Shown here: positions 8,668 through 18,760 of the stretch, piece after piece
How positions within the stretch are numbered: the first letter of the stretch is position 1
Layout: each line of letters begins with the position of its first letter
NCBI RefSeq assembly: GCF_900115555.1
Contig: NZ_FOWX01000015.1
Span: 1-64,000, forward strand
From: Pseudomonas borbori
GTDB lineage: Bacteria; Pseudomonadota; Gammaproteobacteria; Pseudomonadales; Pseudomonadaceae
Direction of reading: 5' to 3'
DNA length: 64,000 bases
Translations under genes and position numbers: made by a program
The notes under the pieces: generated by a model
Databases searched by the model: none
Told to the model about the DNA's origin: nothing
The model's input: the letters and a program-made list of their open reading frames with translations, nothing else

Positions 8668-8796
8668 GGCAGCCTATTGGGCCGTGTGATTCGTGCCGCG
8701 CAGCGTTCATACGGACTCTATTGCGACCTTTTTGCTGGCGAGAAGACTAAGTGGCTGGAGCAGTTGTTGCTACGCAGGTGTGCGGATTCCGCCTGA
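8668..8796 (+). other. Non-coding gap with an unassigned open frame
   Basis: Between the acyltransferase stop and the hldE relic there is no gene I can support. One frame (codons in register with 8668) reads SGSLLGRVIRAAQRSYGLY and onward through CDLFAGEKTKWLEQLLL to a TGA at 8794-8796. It has protein-like composition and could be the C-terminal remnant of another gene, but it has no start, and I recognise no family. Confidence 0.25.
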
Positions 8797-8808
8797 GCAG
8801 CAGTAATG

Positions 8809-8958
8809 GGCAGCCTCCCTGGCCGCCGGTATCGTGGTCGGCAAGCTGGGTACCGCCGCCATCAGCGCGCCGGAACTGCGCCGGGTGAAGTGCGGGTGCT
8901 GGGGCTGGTGGAAAACAGCTCGACCACCGCCATCGTCGAGAAAATCCGCAGCACCTGA
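8809..8958 (+). pseudogene. Decayed 3' remnant of a second hldE
   Basis: This 150-bp stretch copies two pieces of hldE. Bases from 8809 match hldE 7383-7400, then continue at hldE 7446; the missing 45 bp lie between two CTGGCCGC repeats (7393-7400 and 7438-7445). Near 8886 the match jumps from hldE about 7504 to about 7924, a loss of roughly 419 bp that shifts the frame. The end reads GEVRVLGLVENSSTTAIVEK and IRST with a TGA at 8956-8958. Scattered substitutions against the intact hldE (such as VENSS for VANSS) show that it is not a recent duplicate. It is most simply the end of an older hldE allele. Confidence 0.85.
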
Positions 8959-8979
8959 ATCCGGGTGAGTGTATGCCGT

Positions 8980-9939
8980 TCAGCCCTGTTGGGCGGCATT
9001 CAGCTTGAGTGGCGCTGCCGCCGTCGGCACTCGCGGCTTTGCCGAAGGTTTGGCCGGCGCGGCGCCGAGTTGTTGCTGGCTCAGCCAGTCTTTCCAGCGG
9101 ATGCGTTCGTCGCGCACCAGCCAGCCGTCTTGCGCCGCGAAGCTCTCTGCCAGCCACAGACCGCGGGTGCTGGCGGCTTTCAACTGGCCTTTGTTGAGGG
9201 TCAGCAGTTCGGCGCTCGGCCGCCCCTGGTGCAGCGGGATCAGGTACAGGTCCGGGCGGCTGCGGTCGAGGCGGGCGATTAGCTTGCCGTCCTCCAGGCG
9301 TTCGTCGACGTGGAACAGGCTGAGTTGCCTGGCCTCTTTGGGCAGTTCCAGATGCAGGTCGTAGACCAGTTGCAGCGAGGCCGTGGGCAGGTGCACATAG
9401 GCGCGTGGCCGTTCCAGCAGGGTCAGCTGGCCGCATTGCACCGGCCGTGCTGCGCCGGACAGTGGGCTGAGCTGAAAGTGCAGGGTCTCGCGGTAGCGCA
9501 GGGTGCCCTGGTAGGGCGAGGGCAGCCAGGTGTCGCCGAAGCGGCCGCTCAGCCAGCCTTCGGGGGTTTCCAGCAGGCACTCCTCGGCGACCTCCTGGAT
9601 GGCGGTGAGCAGTGGCAGATTGAGTTCGTGGGCGGGCACGTAGCCGGAGATCAGCTTGAGCACCACGTCGCCCCGGTCCAGGCGCCGCTGGCGCACCAGA
9701 ATCCAGTAGTCCCGGCCTTGCCAGGTCAGGGTCAGGCGCACCGAAACCCCCAGATTGGCCAGCTCCACGGCGAAGCGCTGGTTGTCGCCCACCTCGATCG
9801 CACGGCGCCGGCCGAGCATCTCGCTGAAATTCAGCGGCCGACCCAGGCTCTGGTAGCTCAATCCTTCCGCGCTGGCCTCGACGAACAAGGGCAGGGTCTT
9901 GAAGGCGCTGGGGTCTTTGCGGTTGAGCGTGCGCGACAT
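8980..9939 (-). CDS. Conserved Pseudomonas protein of unknown function (PA4993-like)
   Basis: This 319-residue soluble-looking protein starts MSRTLNRKDPSAFKTLPLFVEA; the ATG at 9939 follows AGGAG, and a longer upstream frame is non-protein-like. I see no signal peptide or transmembrane segment. The segment AIQEVAEECLLETPEGWL (about residues 146-163) resembles a degenerate Nudix box (REVxEE), and the surrounding alpha/beta pattern would fit, but the glycine/glutamate spacing is not canonical. The C-terminus is Ala/Pro/Lys-rich and probably disordered. Relatives are sometimes labelled 'metal ABC transporter ATPase', but there is no Walker A motif here. It is the last gene of a minus-strand group with an aldo/keto reductase and an FAD oxidoreductase, 124 bp downstream of the former. 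Confidence 0.7.
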   Translation of the reverse strand: MSRTLNRKDPSAFKTLPLFVEASAEGLSYQSLGRPLNFSEMLGRRRAIEVGDNQRFAVELANLGVSVRLTLTWQGRDYWILVRQRRLDRGDVVLKLISGYVPAHELNLPLLTAIQEVAEECLLETPEGWLSGRFGDTWLPSPYQGTLRYRETLHFQLSPLSGAARPVQCGQLTLLERPRAYVHLPTASLQLVYDLHLELPKEARQLSLFHVDERLEDGKLIARLDRSRPDLYLIPLHQGRPSAELLTLNKGQLKAASTRGLWLAESFAAQDGWLVRDERIRWKDWLSQQQLGAAPAKPSAKPRVPTAAAPLKLNAAQQG

Positions 9940-10063
9940 GTGGACTCCTGGATGGGGTGAGCCCCGATCTGGCTGCCGGGCCTGGCCGCAGGGGCAATTT
10001 TTCGCGGATCGAGCGGAGCGCCGCCCGGCCGCTTCTGCAATTGCGCGCAGCGCGTGATGGGGT

Positions 10064-10882
10064 TCAGGCGATATCCTGAATGACCGCCGCGGCGGTCGCG
10101 ACATTATGGGCCAGGTGTTGCGCATCGATGGTACCGACGATCGCGCAGCTCACCGCCGGGTGGGCGAAGATCAGCTCGAAGCTGGCACGTACCGGGTCTT
10201 CCCCCGGGGCCAGGCAGGCATGCCCGCTGGCCAGGGCTTTCTTGATCAGGATGCCCTTGCCGTGCTGCTCGGCGTAGTCCAGCACCGGCAGTTCGCCCTG
10301 TTCGTTGAGGTTGTAGGTGACCATCGCGCAGTCGCCCTGCTGGAGTGCCAGCAGGCCGCCCTCGACGGTTTTGCCGGACAGGCCGAAGCCGCGAATCTTG
10401 CCTTCGCGCTTGAGCTCGGCGAGAGTCTCGTAGACGCCGCTGTCTTGCAGGATGCTGACGTCGTTGCCGTCGGAATGCACCAGCAGCAGGTCGATGAAGT
10501 CGGTTTCCAGGCGCTTGAGGCTGCGCTCCACCGAGAAGCGCGTGTGCGCCGGACTGAAATCGAAGTGCGATTGGCCACCGTCGAACTCCTCGCCGACCTT
10601 GCTGACAATCACCCACTGCTGGCGCTGGCCGCGCAGCAGCGGACCGAGGCGGCTTTCGCTGGTGCCGTAGGCGGGGGCGGTGTCGATCAGGTTGATCCCC
10701 AGGTCATGGGCCTGGGCGAGCAACTCGATGACCGCCGCGTCGCCCGGAATGCTGAAGCCGTTGGGGTATTTCACGCCCTGGTCGCGACCGATCTTCACCG
10801 TGCCGAGGCCCAATGGCGAGACCAGCAGCTCGGTCGAGCCGAGCGGGCGGTGCAGGTTGTGCAGGGTATGCAAGGCGTGCAT
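10064..10882 (-). CDS. Aldo/keto reductase
   Basis: This 272-residue member of the NADPH-dependent aldo/keto reductase superfamily has the catalytic tetrad Asp67 and Tyr72 (LIDTAPAYG), Lys95 (VIVSK) and His136 (LLLVHSDGN). It starts with ATG at 10882, sharing one base with the stop of the preceding FAD oxidoreductase (TAATG), so the two are translationally coupled. It is on the short side for the family, but the barrel looks complete, ending in the cofactor-binding region AHPAVSCAIVGTIDAQHL. The substrate is unknown. The pairing with a DAO-type oxidoreductase suggests joint metabolism of a small hydroxy- or amino-acid, which is inference from coupling only. Confidence 0.85.
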   Translation of the reverse strand: MHALHTLHNLHRPLGSTELLVSPLGLGTVKIGRDQGVKYPNGFSIPGDAAVIELLAQAHDLGINLIDTAPAYGTSESRLGPLLRGQRQQWVIVSKVGEEFDGGQSHFDFSPAHTRFSVERSLKRLETDFIDLLLVHSDGNDVSILQDSGVYETLAELKREGKIRGFGLSGKTVEGGLLALQQGDCAMVTYNLNEQGELPVLDYAEQHGKGILIKKALASGHACLAPGEDPVRASFELIFAHPAVSCAIVGTIDAQHLAHNVATAAAVIQDIA

Positions 10883-12054
10883 TAGAACAGTTCCTCCCAG
10901 GCTGGGCGCGCTACGGCCGGACGGGGCAGGGCCGGCAGCGGCGCATGGGTGGCGGGCTGGATGCCGTCACGGTCGAGCGCCGCCAGCACGCGGTCGGCGA
11001 AGTCCGGGGCTAATGCCAGTTTAGTCGGCCAGCCGACCAGCAGCCCGCCTTGTTCGGCGAGAAAGGCGTTATCCGGACGGACCAGGCCGGACTGCGCCGG
11101 TTCGGCGCGATCCACACGCAGGGTGGCCCAGCGGGCGCGGGAGAGATCGACCCAGGGCAGCAGGGCGCCGATTTCCTGCTGCGCGGCTTTAATCTGCGCG
11201 GCCGCGTCGCGGGCCACACCGTCCGCTTCGGCCAGATCGCCGCCGAGGTACCAGACCCACTCGCCATCGGCCGCCGGATGGGTGGTGACGGTGACCCGCG
11301 GCTTCGGTCCGCCGCCGAGGCAGTGGGCGTACAGCGGTTTCAGGCTCGGCCCCTTGACCAGCACCATATGCAGCGGCCGCAGTTGCTGCACGGGCTGAGT
11401 CAGGCCCAGGGCGGCGAGCAGTTCGGCGTTGCCGCTGCCGGCGCTGAGGACGATGCGTTGCGCGCGAATCTCGCGGCCGTCGACAAGCAGGCCGACCAGT
11501 CGGCCCTGCTCGCGCAAGGGCGTTATGGCCTCGGCGGCCAGCAGGCCGTCGCCGGCCAGTTCGGCCAGACGGGTGATCAGACTGGGCACATCCAGCACCA
11601 GCTCGGCCAGGCGGTAGACCTTGCCCTTGAATTTCGGGTGCTGCAGGGCGGGCGGCAGCTGCTCGCCCTTTACCTGGTCGACGCGGCCGCGCACCGCCTT
11701 GCTGGCGAAGAAGCTGGTGATATTGCCGGCCAGGCTGCCGGGCGACCACAGGTAATGGGCATCGGACAGCAGGCGCACGCCGCAGAGGTCCAGTTCGCCG
11801 CTGCCGGCCAGCGCCTCGCGCCAGCGTCGTGGCATGTCGGCGATGGCTTCCGAGGCACCGGTCAGGGCGCCATGCAGGGCGTACTTGGCGCCGCCGTGGA
11901 TGATGCCTTGCGATTTGACGCTCTGCTCGCCACCGAGGCTGGCGTTTTCCACCAGCAGGGTGGCAAAGCCCTGGCGGCGCAAGCGCGCATTCAGCCAGAG
12001 GCCGGCGATACCACCGCCGACGATCAGAATGTCAGTGCTCAGAGCCTGGGACAT
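10882..12054 (-). CDS. FAD-dependent oxidoreductase (DAO/GlpO-like)
   Basis: This 390-residue flavoprotein has an N-terminal dinucleotide-binding motif IVGGGIAGLWLNARL (residues 11-25) and an FAD-contacting SQGIIHGGAKYALHG segment typical of glycerol-3-phosphate or D-amino-acid oxidase-like enzymes. The C-terminal FAD segment is seen in LLVGWPTKLALAPDFADRVL. It has no signal peptide, so it is cytoplasmic or peripheral to the membrane. It heads the minus-strand operon with the aldo/keto reductase (one-base overlap) and the PA4993-like gene. Its substrate cannot be deduced; PAO1 carries the same trio as I recall. About 60 bp of upstream sequence before a short repeat region probably holds the promoter. 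Confidence 0.8.
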   Translation of the reverse strand: MSQALSTDILIVGGGIAGLWLNARLRRQGFATLLVENASLGGEQSVKSQGIIHGGAKYALHGALTGASEAIADMPRRWREALAGSGELDLCGVRLLSDAHYLWSPGSLAGNITSFFASKAVRGRVDQVKGEQLPPALQHPKFKGKVYRLAELVLDVPSLITRLAELAGDGLLAAEAITPLREQGRLVGLLVDGREIRAQRIVLSAGSGNAELLAALGLTQPVQQLRPLHMVLVKGPSLKPLYAHCLGGGPKPRVTVTTHPAADGEWVWYLGGDLAEADGVARDAAAQIKAAQQEIGALLPWVDLSRARWATLRVDRAEPAQSGLVRPDNAFLAEQGGLLVGWPTKLALAPDFADRVLAALDRDGIQPATHAPLPALPRPAVARPAWEELF

Positions 12055-12116
12055 GCGTGGGCCTCACTGGAAAACAGGCTCGCAGTATAGCGGTAAGTGG
12101 CAGGCGCCGAGCCGCA

Positions 12117-12140
12117 AGCGGCAAGCTTTAAGCGGCAAGC
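12117..12140. repeat. AGCGGCAAGC direct repeats
   Basis: AGCGGCAAGC occurs at 12117-12126 and 12131-12140 in a GC-rich gap between two minus-strand genes. Related GCAAGC-type strings recur at 58490-58575, so this is probably a dispersed extragenic repeat of the genome. Confidence 0.4.
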
Positions 12141-12187
12141 GAAGCTGCGTCCGGCGGCTGGGCCTTTATTTGCAGCGTGCAGCTCCC

Positions 12188-12520
12188 TCAATGGCCGACG
12201 CTGTGCGAGAACAATTGAATCACCACCACGCCGCAGACGATCAGGCCCATGCCGAGCATCGCCGGCAGATCCAGGCGCTGCTGGTAGAGAATCACCGCGG
12301 CGATGCTCACCAGCACGATGCCCAGGCCTGCCCAGACGGCGTAGGCCACGCCGACCGGAATGGTCTTGACCACCAGGCTGAGCATCCAGAAGGAAATGGC
12401 ATAGCCGACCACCACCAACAGCAGCGGTAGCGGTTTGTTGAAGCCGTCCAGCGCCTTCATCGAGGTGGTCGCGATGACTTCGGCGGTGATGGCGACAGCG
12501 AGATAGAGATAGCCGCTCAT
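12188..12520 (-). CDS. emrE: SMR-family multidrug efflux protein (EmrE-like)
   Basis: This 110-residue protein with four transmembrane helices belongs to the small multidrug resistance family. From the ATG at 12520 (MSGYLYLAVAITAEVIATT) the essential membrane glutamate falls exactly at position 14, as in EmrE, which also fixes the start; upstream codons are not credible. Helix 3 has the AVWAGLGIVLVS motif, and the tail VCGVVVIQLFSHSVGH fits the family. It acts as an antiparallel homodimer exchanging protons for lipophilic cations such as quaternary ammonium compounds. It is divergent from a LysR-type regulator gene 86 bp away, which probably controls it. Confidence 0.93.
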   Translation of the reverse strand: MSGYLYLAVAITAEVIATTSMKALDGFNKPLPLLLVVVGYAISFWMLSLVVKTIPVGVAYAVWAGLGIVLVSIAAVILYQQRLDLPAMLGMGLIVCGVVVIQLFSHSVGH

Positions 12521-12606
12521 GGTGGGCCTCCTGGTTGATCTGCTGGCCATTCTAGGCGTTCTGTTGATGGGCTAAAGTGATTACCTATCTGATATGGAGA
12601 TGGGTT
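12521..12606. promoter_or_regulatory. Shared control region of emrE and the LysR gene
   Basis: The 86-bp divergent gap must hold both promoters. ATTACCTATCTGATAT (around 12580-12595) has the loose T-N11-A dyad form of LysR operators but sits very close to the regulator's own start, and I could not define -35/-10 boxes with confidence. Confidence 0.35.
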
Positions 12607-13482
12607 ATGCAGTGGAACCTGGAGCAAATCCGCTTGTTCGTCGGCGTGGCCGAGCGCCAGTCCTTTTCTGCCGTGGCCCGGCGGATGAACCGTGCGCAGT
12701 CGGCGGTCAGCAATGCCATTGCCATGCTCGAGACCGACCTCGGTGTGCTGTTGTTCGAGCGCAGCAGCGGCCGTCAGCCACGCCTGACGGCGGCCGGGGC
12801 GTCGCTGCTGGAGGAAGCGCGCGAGGTGCTGCGCCAGTGCGAGCGCCTGGAGGGGCGGGCGCTGGGACTGGCGCGCGGTGAAGAAGTGTGCCTGCGCCTG
12901 GCCCAGGACGAGGCCATGCCCTACCAGCCGGTACTCGACAGCCTCGAGGCCCTGGCCCAGGCCTTCCCGTTGCTGGAGGTGCAACTGGCCAGCGGCGCCC
13001 AGGGCGATGTCGCGCGCAAGCTGCTGGAGCGCCGTGCCGACCTCGGCCTGCTATTCCACCATGAGCAGATGCCCGAAGCCCTGGAGCGTCAGCGCCTGGG
13101 CACCATCGAGATGGTCACGGTATGCGGTGCCGGCCATGCGCTGGCCGGAGCGGGGCATGTCGACCGGCGCGAACTGGCGCGCCATCGCCAGTTGTTGATG
13201 ACGCCGCAGTACCCCGGTGGCGAGCAGATCAGCCCAGCGGTCTGGCGCACCGACAGCTTCTACGCCATGGCCGAGTTGTTGCTGCGTAACCTGGGTTGGG
13301 CCTGGCTGCCGCGCCATGTGGTGCAGTACCCGACCTACCAGAGCCAGTTGGTCGAATTGCACAGCGACTGGACCCCGCCGCCGCTGGTGGTCGAGTTGGT
13401 CTGCCGTCGCGATGAAGCCCCGGGACCGGCCGCACTCTGGCTGGCCGACTGCTTTGCCGAGTGCCTGCAAGCCATCGGCTGA
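12607..13482 (+). CDS. LysR-family transcriptional regulator
   Basis: This 291-residue regulator has an N-terminal winged helix-turn-helix (MQWNLEQIRLFVGVAERQSF, then SAVARRMNRAQSAVSNAIAMLE as recognition helix) and a LysR-type effector-binding domain. The ATG at 12607 lies 6 bp after GGAGA, and the frame upstream of it overlaps the promoter. It is divergent from the SMR efflux gene, the classical layout for a LysR regulator and its target, so control of that gene in response to a co-inducer is the likeliest role. waaA follows on the same strand after 33 bp and might be partly co-transcribed. Confidence 0.88.
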   Translation: MQWNLEQIRLFVGVAERQSFSAVARRMNRAQSAVSNAIAMLETDLGVLLFERSSGRQPRLTAAGASLLEEAREVLRQCERLEGRALGLARGEEVCLRLAQDEAMPYQPVLDSLEALAQAFPLLEVQLASGAQGDVARKLLERRADLGLLFHHEQMPEALERQRLGTIEMVTVCGAGHALAGAGHVDRRELARHRQLLMTPQYPGGEQISPAVWRTDSFYAMAELLLRNLGWAWLPRHVVQYPTYQSQLVELHSDWTPPPLVVELVCRRDEAPGPAALWLADCFAECLQAIG

Positions 13483-13515
13483 TTGCTGGCGGCCGCTCTG
13501 CTAAGCTGCGCGCCC

Positions 13516-14805
13516 ATGAATAGAGCCCTCTACACCCTGCTGTTGCATCTCGGCCTGCCGCTGGTCGCCGGGCGTCTGGCCTGGCGTGCGTGGCGCGCGC
13601 CGGCCTATGCGAAACGTATCGGCGAACGCTTCGCCCTCGGCTTGCCGCTTCTGCAACCCGGTGGCATCTGGCTGCACGCGGTGTCGGTGGGCGAGAGCAT
13701 TGCCGCCGCGCCGCTGATTCGTGAATTGCTGGCGCGCTATCCGCAGTTGCCGATCACCATCACCTGCATGACGCCGACCGGCTCTGAGCGAATTCAGGCC
13801 ATGTTCGCCGGGCCCGAGTATGCCGGGCGCGTGCAGCACTGCTATCTGCCCTATGACTTGCCCTGGGCCGCGGCGCGTTTTCTCGAGCGTGCCCGGCCCC
13901 GGCTGGCGGTGGTCATGGAGACCGAGTTGTGGCCCAACCATATCCACCAGTGTGCCCGGCGCGGCATTCCCGTGGCCCTGGCCAATGCGCGGCTGTCCGA
14001 GCGCTCGGCGCGTGGTTACGCGCGCTTCGCCAAACTGACCGCGCCCATGCTCGCCGAACTGAGCCTGATTGCGGTGCAGACCGCCGCCGAGGCCGAGCGC
14101 TTTCGCAGTCTGGGCGCGCGGCCCGAATGCGTCGAGGTGACCGGCTCGATCAAGTTCGATCTGACCATCGACCCTGCGCTGCTGGCGCGCGCCAGCGAGT
14201 TGCGCGAGCAGTGGGGCGCATCGCAGCGGCCGGTGTGGATCGCCGCCAGCACCCATACCGGTGAAGACGAAATTGTCCTGGCGGCGCACCGCGTGCTGCT
14301 CGAGCAGCGGCCCGAGGCCTTGCTGATCCTGGTGCCGCGGCATCCGGAGCGCTTTGGTTCGGTGTTCGAGTTGTGCCAGCGCCAAGGTTTCGCCACGCGC
14401 CGACGTTCCAGTGGCGAGGCGCTGCTGGCGGGCGATCAGGTGTTGCTCGGCGACACCATGGGCGAGCTGCTGTTTCTCTATGCCCTGGCCGATCTGGCTT
14501 TCGTCGGTGGCAGCCTGGTCGGCAATGGCGGGCATAACCTGCTGGAGCCGGCCGCCTTGGGCAAACCGGTACTCAGCGGCCCGCACTTGTTCAATTTCCT
14601 CGAAATCGCCGCGCAATTGCGTGAAGCGGGCGCGCTGCTCGAAGTGGCCGATGCCGACGGTCTGGCGCAACGGGTCGAGCAGCTGTGGCGCGAGCCTGCC
14701 CAGGCGCAGAACATGCGCGCGGCGGGACTGGCCGTGATGCGGGCCAACCAGGGCGCGCTGGCGCGCTTGTTGGCGGGGCTGGCGGGCTTGTTGCAGCGTT
14801 CATGA
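13516..14805 (+). CDS. waaA: Kdo transferase WaaA
   Basis: This 429-residue glycosyltransferase of family GT30 transfers 3-deoxy-manno-octulosonic acid from CMP-Kdo to lipid A precursor at the cytoplasmic face of the inner membrane. An N-terminal membrane anchor (LYTLLLHLGLPLVAG) precedes the two Rossmann lobes. Family motifs include IWLHAVSVGE, the VVMETELWPN segment with its conserved acidic residues, IAASTHTGEDE, and FVGGSLVGNGGHNLLEPAALGKP in the donor-binding lobe. I chose the ATG at 13516 (MNRALYTLL); the longer frame overlaps the LysR stop. The 3' end meets a strong bidirectional terminator shared with tolC. Length is normal for Pseudomonas (about 425). Confidence 0.95.
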   Translation: MNRALYTLLLHLGLPLVAGRLAWRAWRAPAYAKRIGERFALGLPLLQPGGIWLHAVSVGESIAAAPLIRELLARYPQLPITITCMTPTGSERIQAMFAGPEYAGRVQHCYLPYDLPWAAARFLERARPRLAVVMETELWPNHIHQCARRGIPVALANARLSERSARGYARFAKLTAPMLAELSLIAVQTAAEAERFRSLGARPECVEVTGSIKFDLTIDPALLARASELREQWGASQRPVWIAASTHTGEDEIVLAAHRVLLEQRPEALLILVPRHPERFGSVFELCQRQGFATRRRSSGEALLAGDQVLLGDTMGELLFLYALADLAFVGGSLVGNGGHNLLEPAALGKPVLSGPHLFNFLEIAAQLREAGALLEVADADGLAQRVEQLWREPAQAQNMRAAGLAVMRANQGALARLLAGLAGLLQRS

Positions 14806-14812
14806 ACGACCT

Positions 14813-14834
14813 GGTGCGCACGGCGCACCCTACG
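14813..14834. repeat. Short dispersed extragenic motif
   Basis: GGTGCGCACGGCGCACCCTA with its continuation CG contains a GTGCGC/GCGCAC inverted pair and is of a type I recall as repeated in the intergenic regions of many Pseudomonas genomes. It is just downstream of waaA. Confidence 0.35.
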
Positions 14835-14898
14835 CGATGGAATGCGACTATCGGCTGGGGTGCGCCATGCGCGCCACGAGTCGCCGGGCAGCACCCAC

Positions 14899-14927
14899 AA
14901 AAAAGCCCGACTCGTGTCGGGCTTTTT
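14899..14927. terminator. Bidirectional terminator between waaA and tolC
   Basis: AGCCCGAC (14904-14911) pairs perfectly with GTCGGGCT (14916-14923) around a TCGT loop, flanked by A-tract on the left and T-tract on the right. The convergent genes waaA and tolC would both use it. Confidence 0.9.
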
Positions 14928-14942
14928 GGTGAATCGGCTTAC

Positions 14943-16391
14943 TCAATAATCCAGATTGCCGCGCAACTGCGCTTCGGCGGCCTTGGCCAGGTCGGGTGGC
15001 AGGAAGTCGCGATCCGGGTCGTAGTCCGACTTGAGGTATTGCTCGAGGGCTTCCAGGTCGGCCGGGCTCAGGGTGCCGGCGGCCTGCTTGAGGCGCAGGT
15101 TGTTGAGAATGTAGTCGTAGCGGGCAAAGTTGTAGGTGCGCACCGAGTTGTACAGCTGGCGCTGGGCATCGAGTACGTCGACGATGTTGCGGGTGCCGAC
15201 CTGGTAGCCGATTTCCGTGGCTTCCAGGGCGCTCTGGTTGGAGATGATCGACTGCTTGCGTGCCTGCACGGTTTCCACGTCGGTGTTCACCGCGCGATGC
15301 AGATCGCGGGTGTTCTGCACCACCTGGCGGCGCAGGCTTTCGCGCAGTTGTTCGCTCTGGTTGACCCGCTGATAGGCCTCGCGCACTTGCGAGCTGGTCA
15401 GGCCGCCGCTGTACAGCGGGATATTCAGTTGCAGGCCGATCGAGCGCTGCTCGACATCGCCGCTGAAGGGATCCTGGCCGGGCAATCGGTTGCCCGAGTT
15501 GCTGAAGCCGAGACTGTCATTGTCGCCCTTCTGGTAACTGGCCACCGCGTCCAGGGTCGGGGCATGCCCGGACTTGCGCTGGCGCAGGGTTTCTTCGGCG
15601 GCGCTCACCGCGTAATTGCTGGCTTGCAGGTTGAGATTCTGCGCGGCGGCGGTATCGACCCAGGCCTTGGCGTCGTTCGGGGTCGGGGCGAGGATCGGCA
15701 GGCTGTGCTCGATGCCTTCGAGCGCCGGGTGCTCGCGGTTGGTCAGGGTGATCAGGGCCTGAAAGGCATCCTCGACCTGGCGATTGGCGAAGATCCGGTT
15801 GGCCCGTGCGGTATCGAAGCCGGCCTGGGCCTCGAGCACGTCGGTCTTGTCCGACAGACCGACGTCGAAGCGCTCGTTGGCCTGGTCGAGTTGGCGTTTG
15901 AACGCGGCCTCTTCGGCCTTGGTTGAGGCCAGGGTGTCCTGGGCGCGCAGCACGGCGAAGTAGGTTTCCGCGCTCTGCAGGATCAGGTTCTGTTCGATGG
16001 CGGACAACTCCAGGGCAGCCTGCTCGCTGCTGGCTTCGGCGGCCTGCAGCTGGAACCAGCGGTCGGCGCGGAACAGCGGCTGGCTGAGGTTGGCCTGGTA
16101 TACCGTGCCGCTGCGCGAGGCGGTGTTGGCCGGCGAGTCGATCTGGGTGCGGTTGTCGCTCAGGTCGGCGCCGGCCGAAAGGTTGGGCAGCAAGCCGGCG
16201 CGCGCCTGGGGCACCACTTCGCGGCGAGCCTGGTAGTCGGCGCGGGCGGCCGCCAGGTCGGCGTTGTTGGCGGCGGCTTCCTGATAGACCGTGACCAGGT
16301 CTGTCTTGGCGGACGGCGGGGCTTGTTCTGCCCAGGCCATTGCAACGGAAGCGGAGGCCACAGCAAGCGCCAGGGAGAGTCTGCGCAACAT
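14943..16391 (-). CDS. tolC: TolC-family outer membrane channel (OpmH-like)
   Basis: This 482-residue outer membrane efflux/secretion channel protein has a signal peptide (MLRRLSLALAVASASVAMAWA, cleaved about residue 21), followed by two TolC repeats rich in long helices. Typical pieces are LLPNLSAGADLSDN, LSQPLFRADRWFQLQAA, the second-repeat IPLYSGGLTSSQVREAYQRV, and GTRNIVDVLDAQRQLYNS. It forms a trimeric beta-barrel and periplasmic tunnel that docks to inner-membrane export pumps for type I secretion and drug efflux. I chose ATG 16391, preceded by AGGA, over an upstream ATG at 16424 that lacks a sensible signal sequence. Its PAO1 counterpart beside thiC is opmH. It is divergent from the thiC control region. 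Confidence 0.93.
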   Translation of the reverse strand: MLRRLSLALAVASASVAMAWAEQAPPSAKTDLVTVYQEAAANNADLAAARADYQARREVVPQARAGLLPNLSAGADLSDNRTQIDSPANTASRSGTVYQANLSQPLFRADRWFQLQAAEASSEQAALELSAIEQNLILQSAETYFAVLRAQDTLASTKAEEAAFKRQLDQANERFDVGLSDKTDVLEAQAGFDTARANRIFANRQVEDAFQALITLTNREHPALEGIEHSLPILAPTPNDAKAWVDTAAAQNLNLQASNYAVSAAEETLRQRKSGHAPTLDAVASYQKGDNDSLGFSNSGNRLPGQDPFSGDVEQRSIGLQLNIPLYSGGLTSSQVREAYQRVNQSEQLRESLRRQVVQNTRDLHRAVNTDVETVQARKQSIISNQSALEATEIGYQVGTRNIVDVLDAQRQLYNSVRTYNFARYDYILNNLRLKQAAGTLSPADLEALEQYLKSDYDPDRDFLPPDLAKAAEAQLRGNLDY

Positions 16392-16576
16392 TGGGGGAAT
16401 CCTGAATTTGGCGGTAATCGGCAAGGCTAAGGGGCGCTGCCAGAGGGGTCAAGGCATGCTTATTGGGCACCGAGTGTAGATTGCAACAAGCTATGTTGCC
16501 TATGTGCAACAAATTGTTTGGTCGGGATGGCAGCGTCACTATCCGACGCATGGGTCATGCTTTTTTGACTCCCCGG

Positions 16577-16606
16577 TTGGTTTTATTGCGGTGTCTTGAT
16601 TAGACT
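16577..16606 (+). promoter_or_regulatory. Candidate sigma-70 promoter of thiC
   Basis: TTGGTT (16577-16582) and TAGACT (16601-16606) are 18 bp apart. Transcription would begin around 16613, just before the first pairing base of the TPP riboswitch, which fits well. Confidence 0.6.
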
Positions 16607-16614
16607 GGCCGGGT

Positions 16615-18711
<2,097 letters not shown>

Positions 18712-18722
18712 CGCGTTACCCG

Positions 18723-18760
18723 ACGCCAGGAGCGAACAGGCTCCTGGCGTTTGCTTTTCT
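18723..18760 (+). terminator. thiC terminator
   Basis: ACGCCAGGAGC (18723-18733) and GCTCCTGGCGT (18740-18750) form an 11-bp perfect stem with a six-base loop, followed by TTGCTTTTCT. It lies 12 bp after the thiC stop codon. Confidence 0.9.

Noticed and set aside
8487..8750. 87-codon plus-strand frame over the acyltransferase end
   Set aside because: It overlaps the acyltransferase in another frame, with no family features or ribosome site.
16481..16512. TTGCAACAA / TGTTGC repeats upstream of tolC as an operator
   Set aside because: Imperfect and of no known regulator class; I could not place credible -35/-10 boxes around them.
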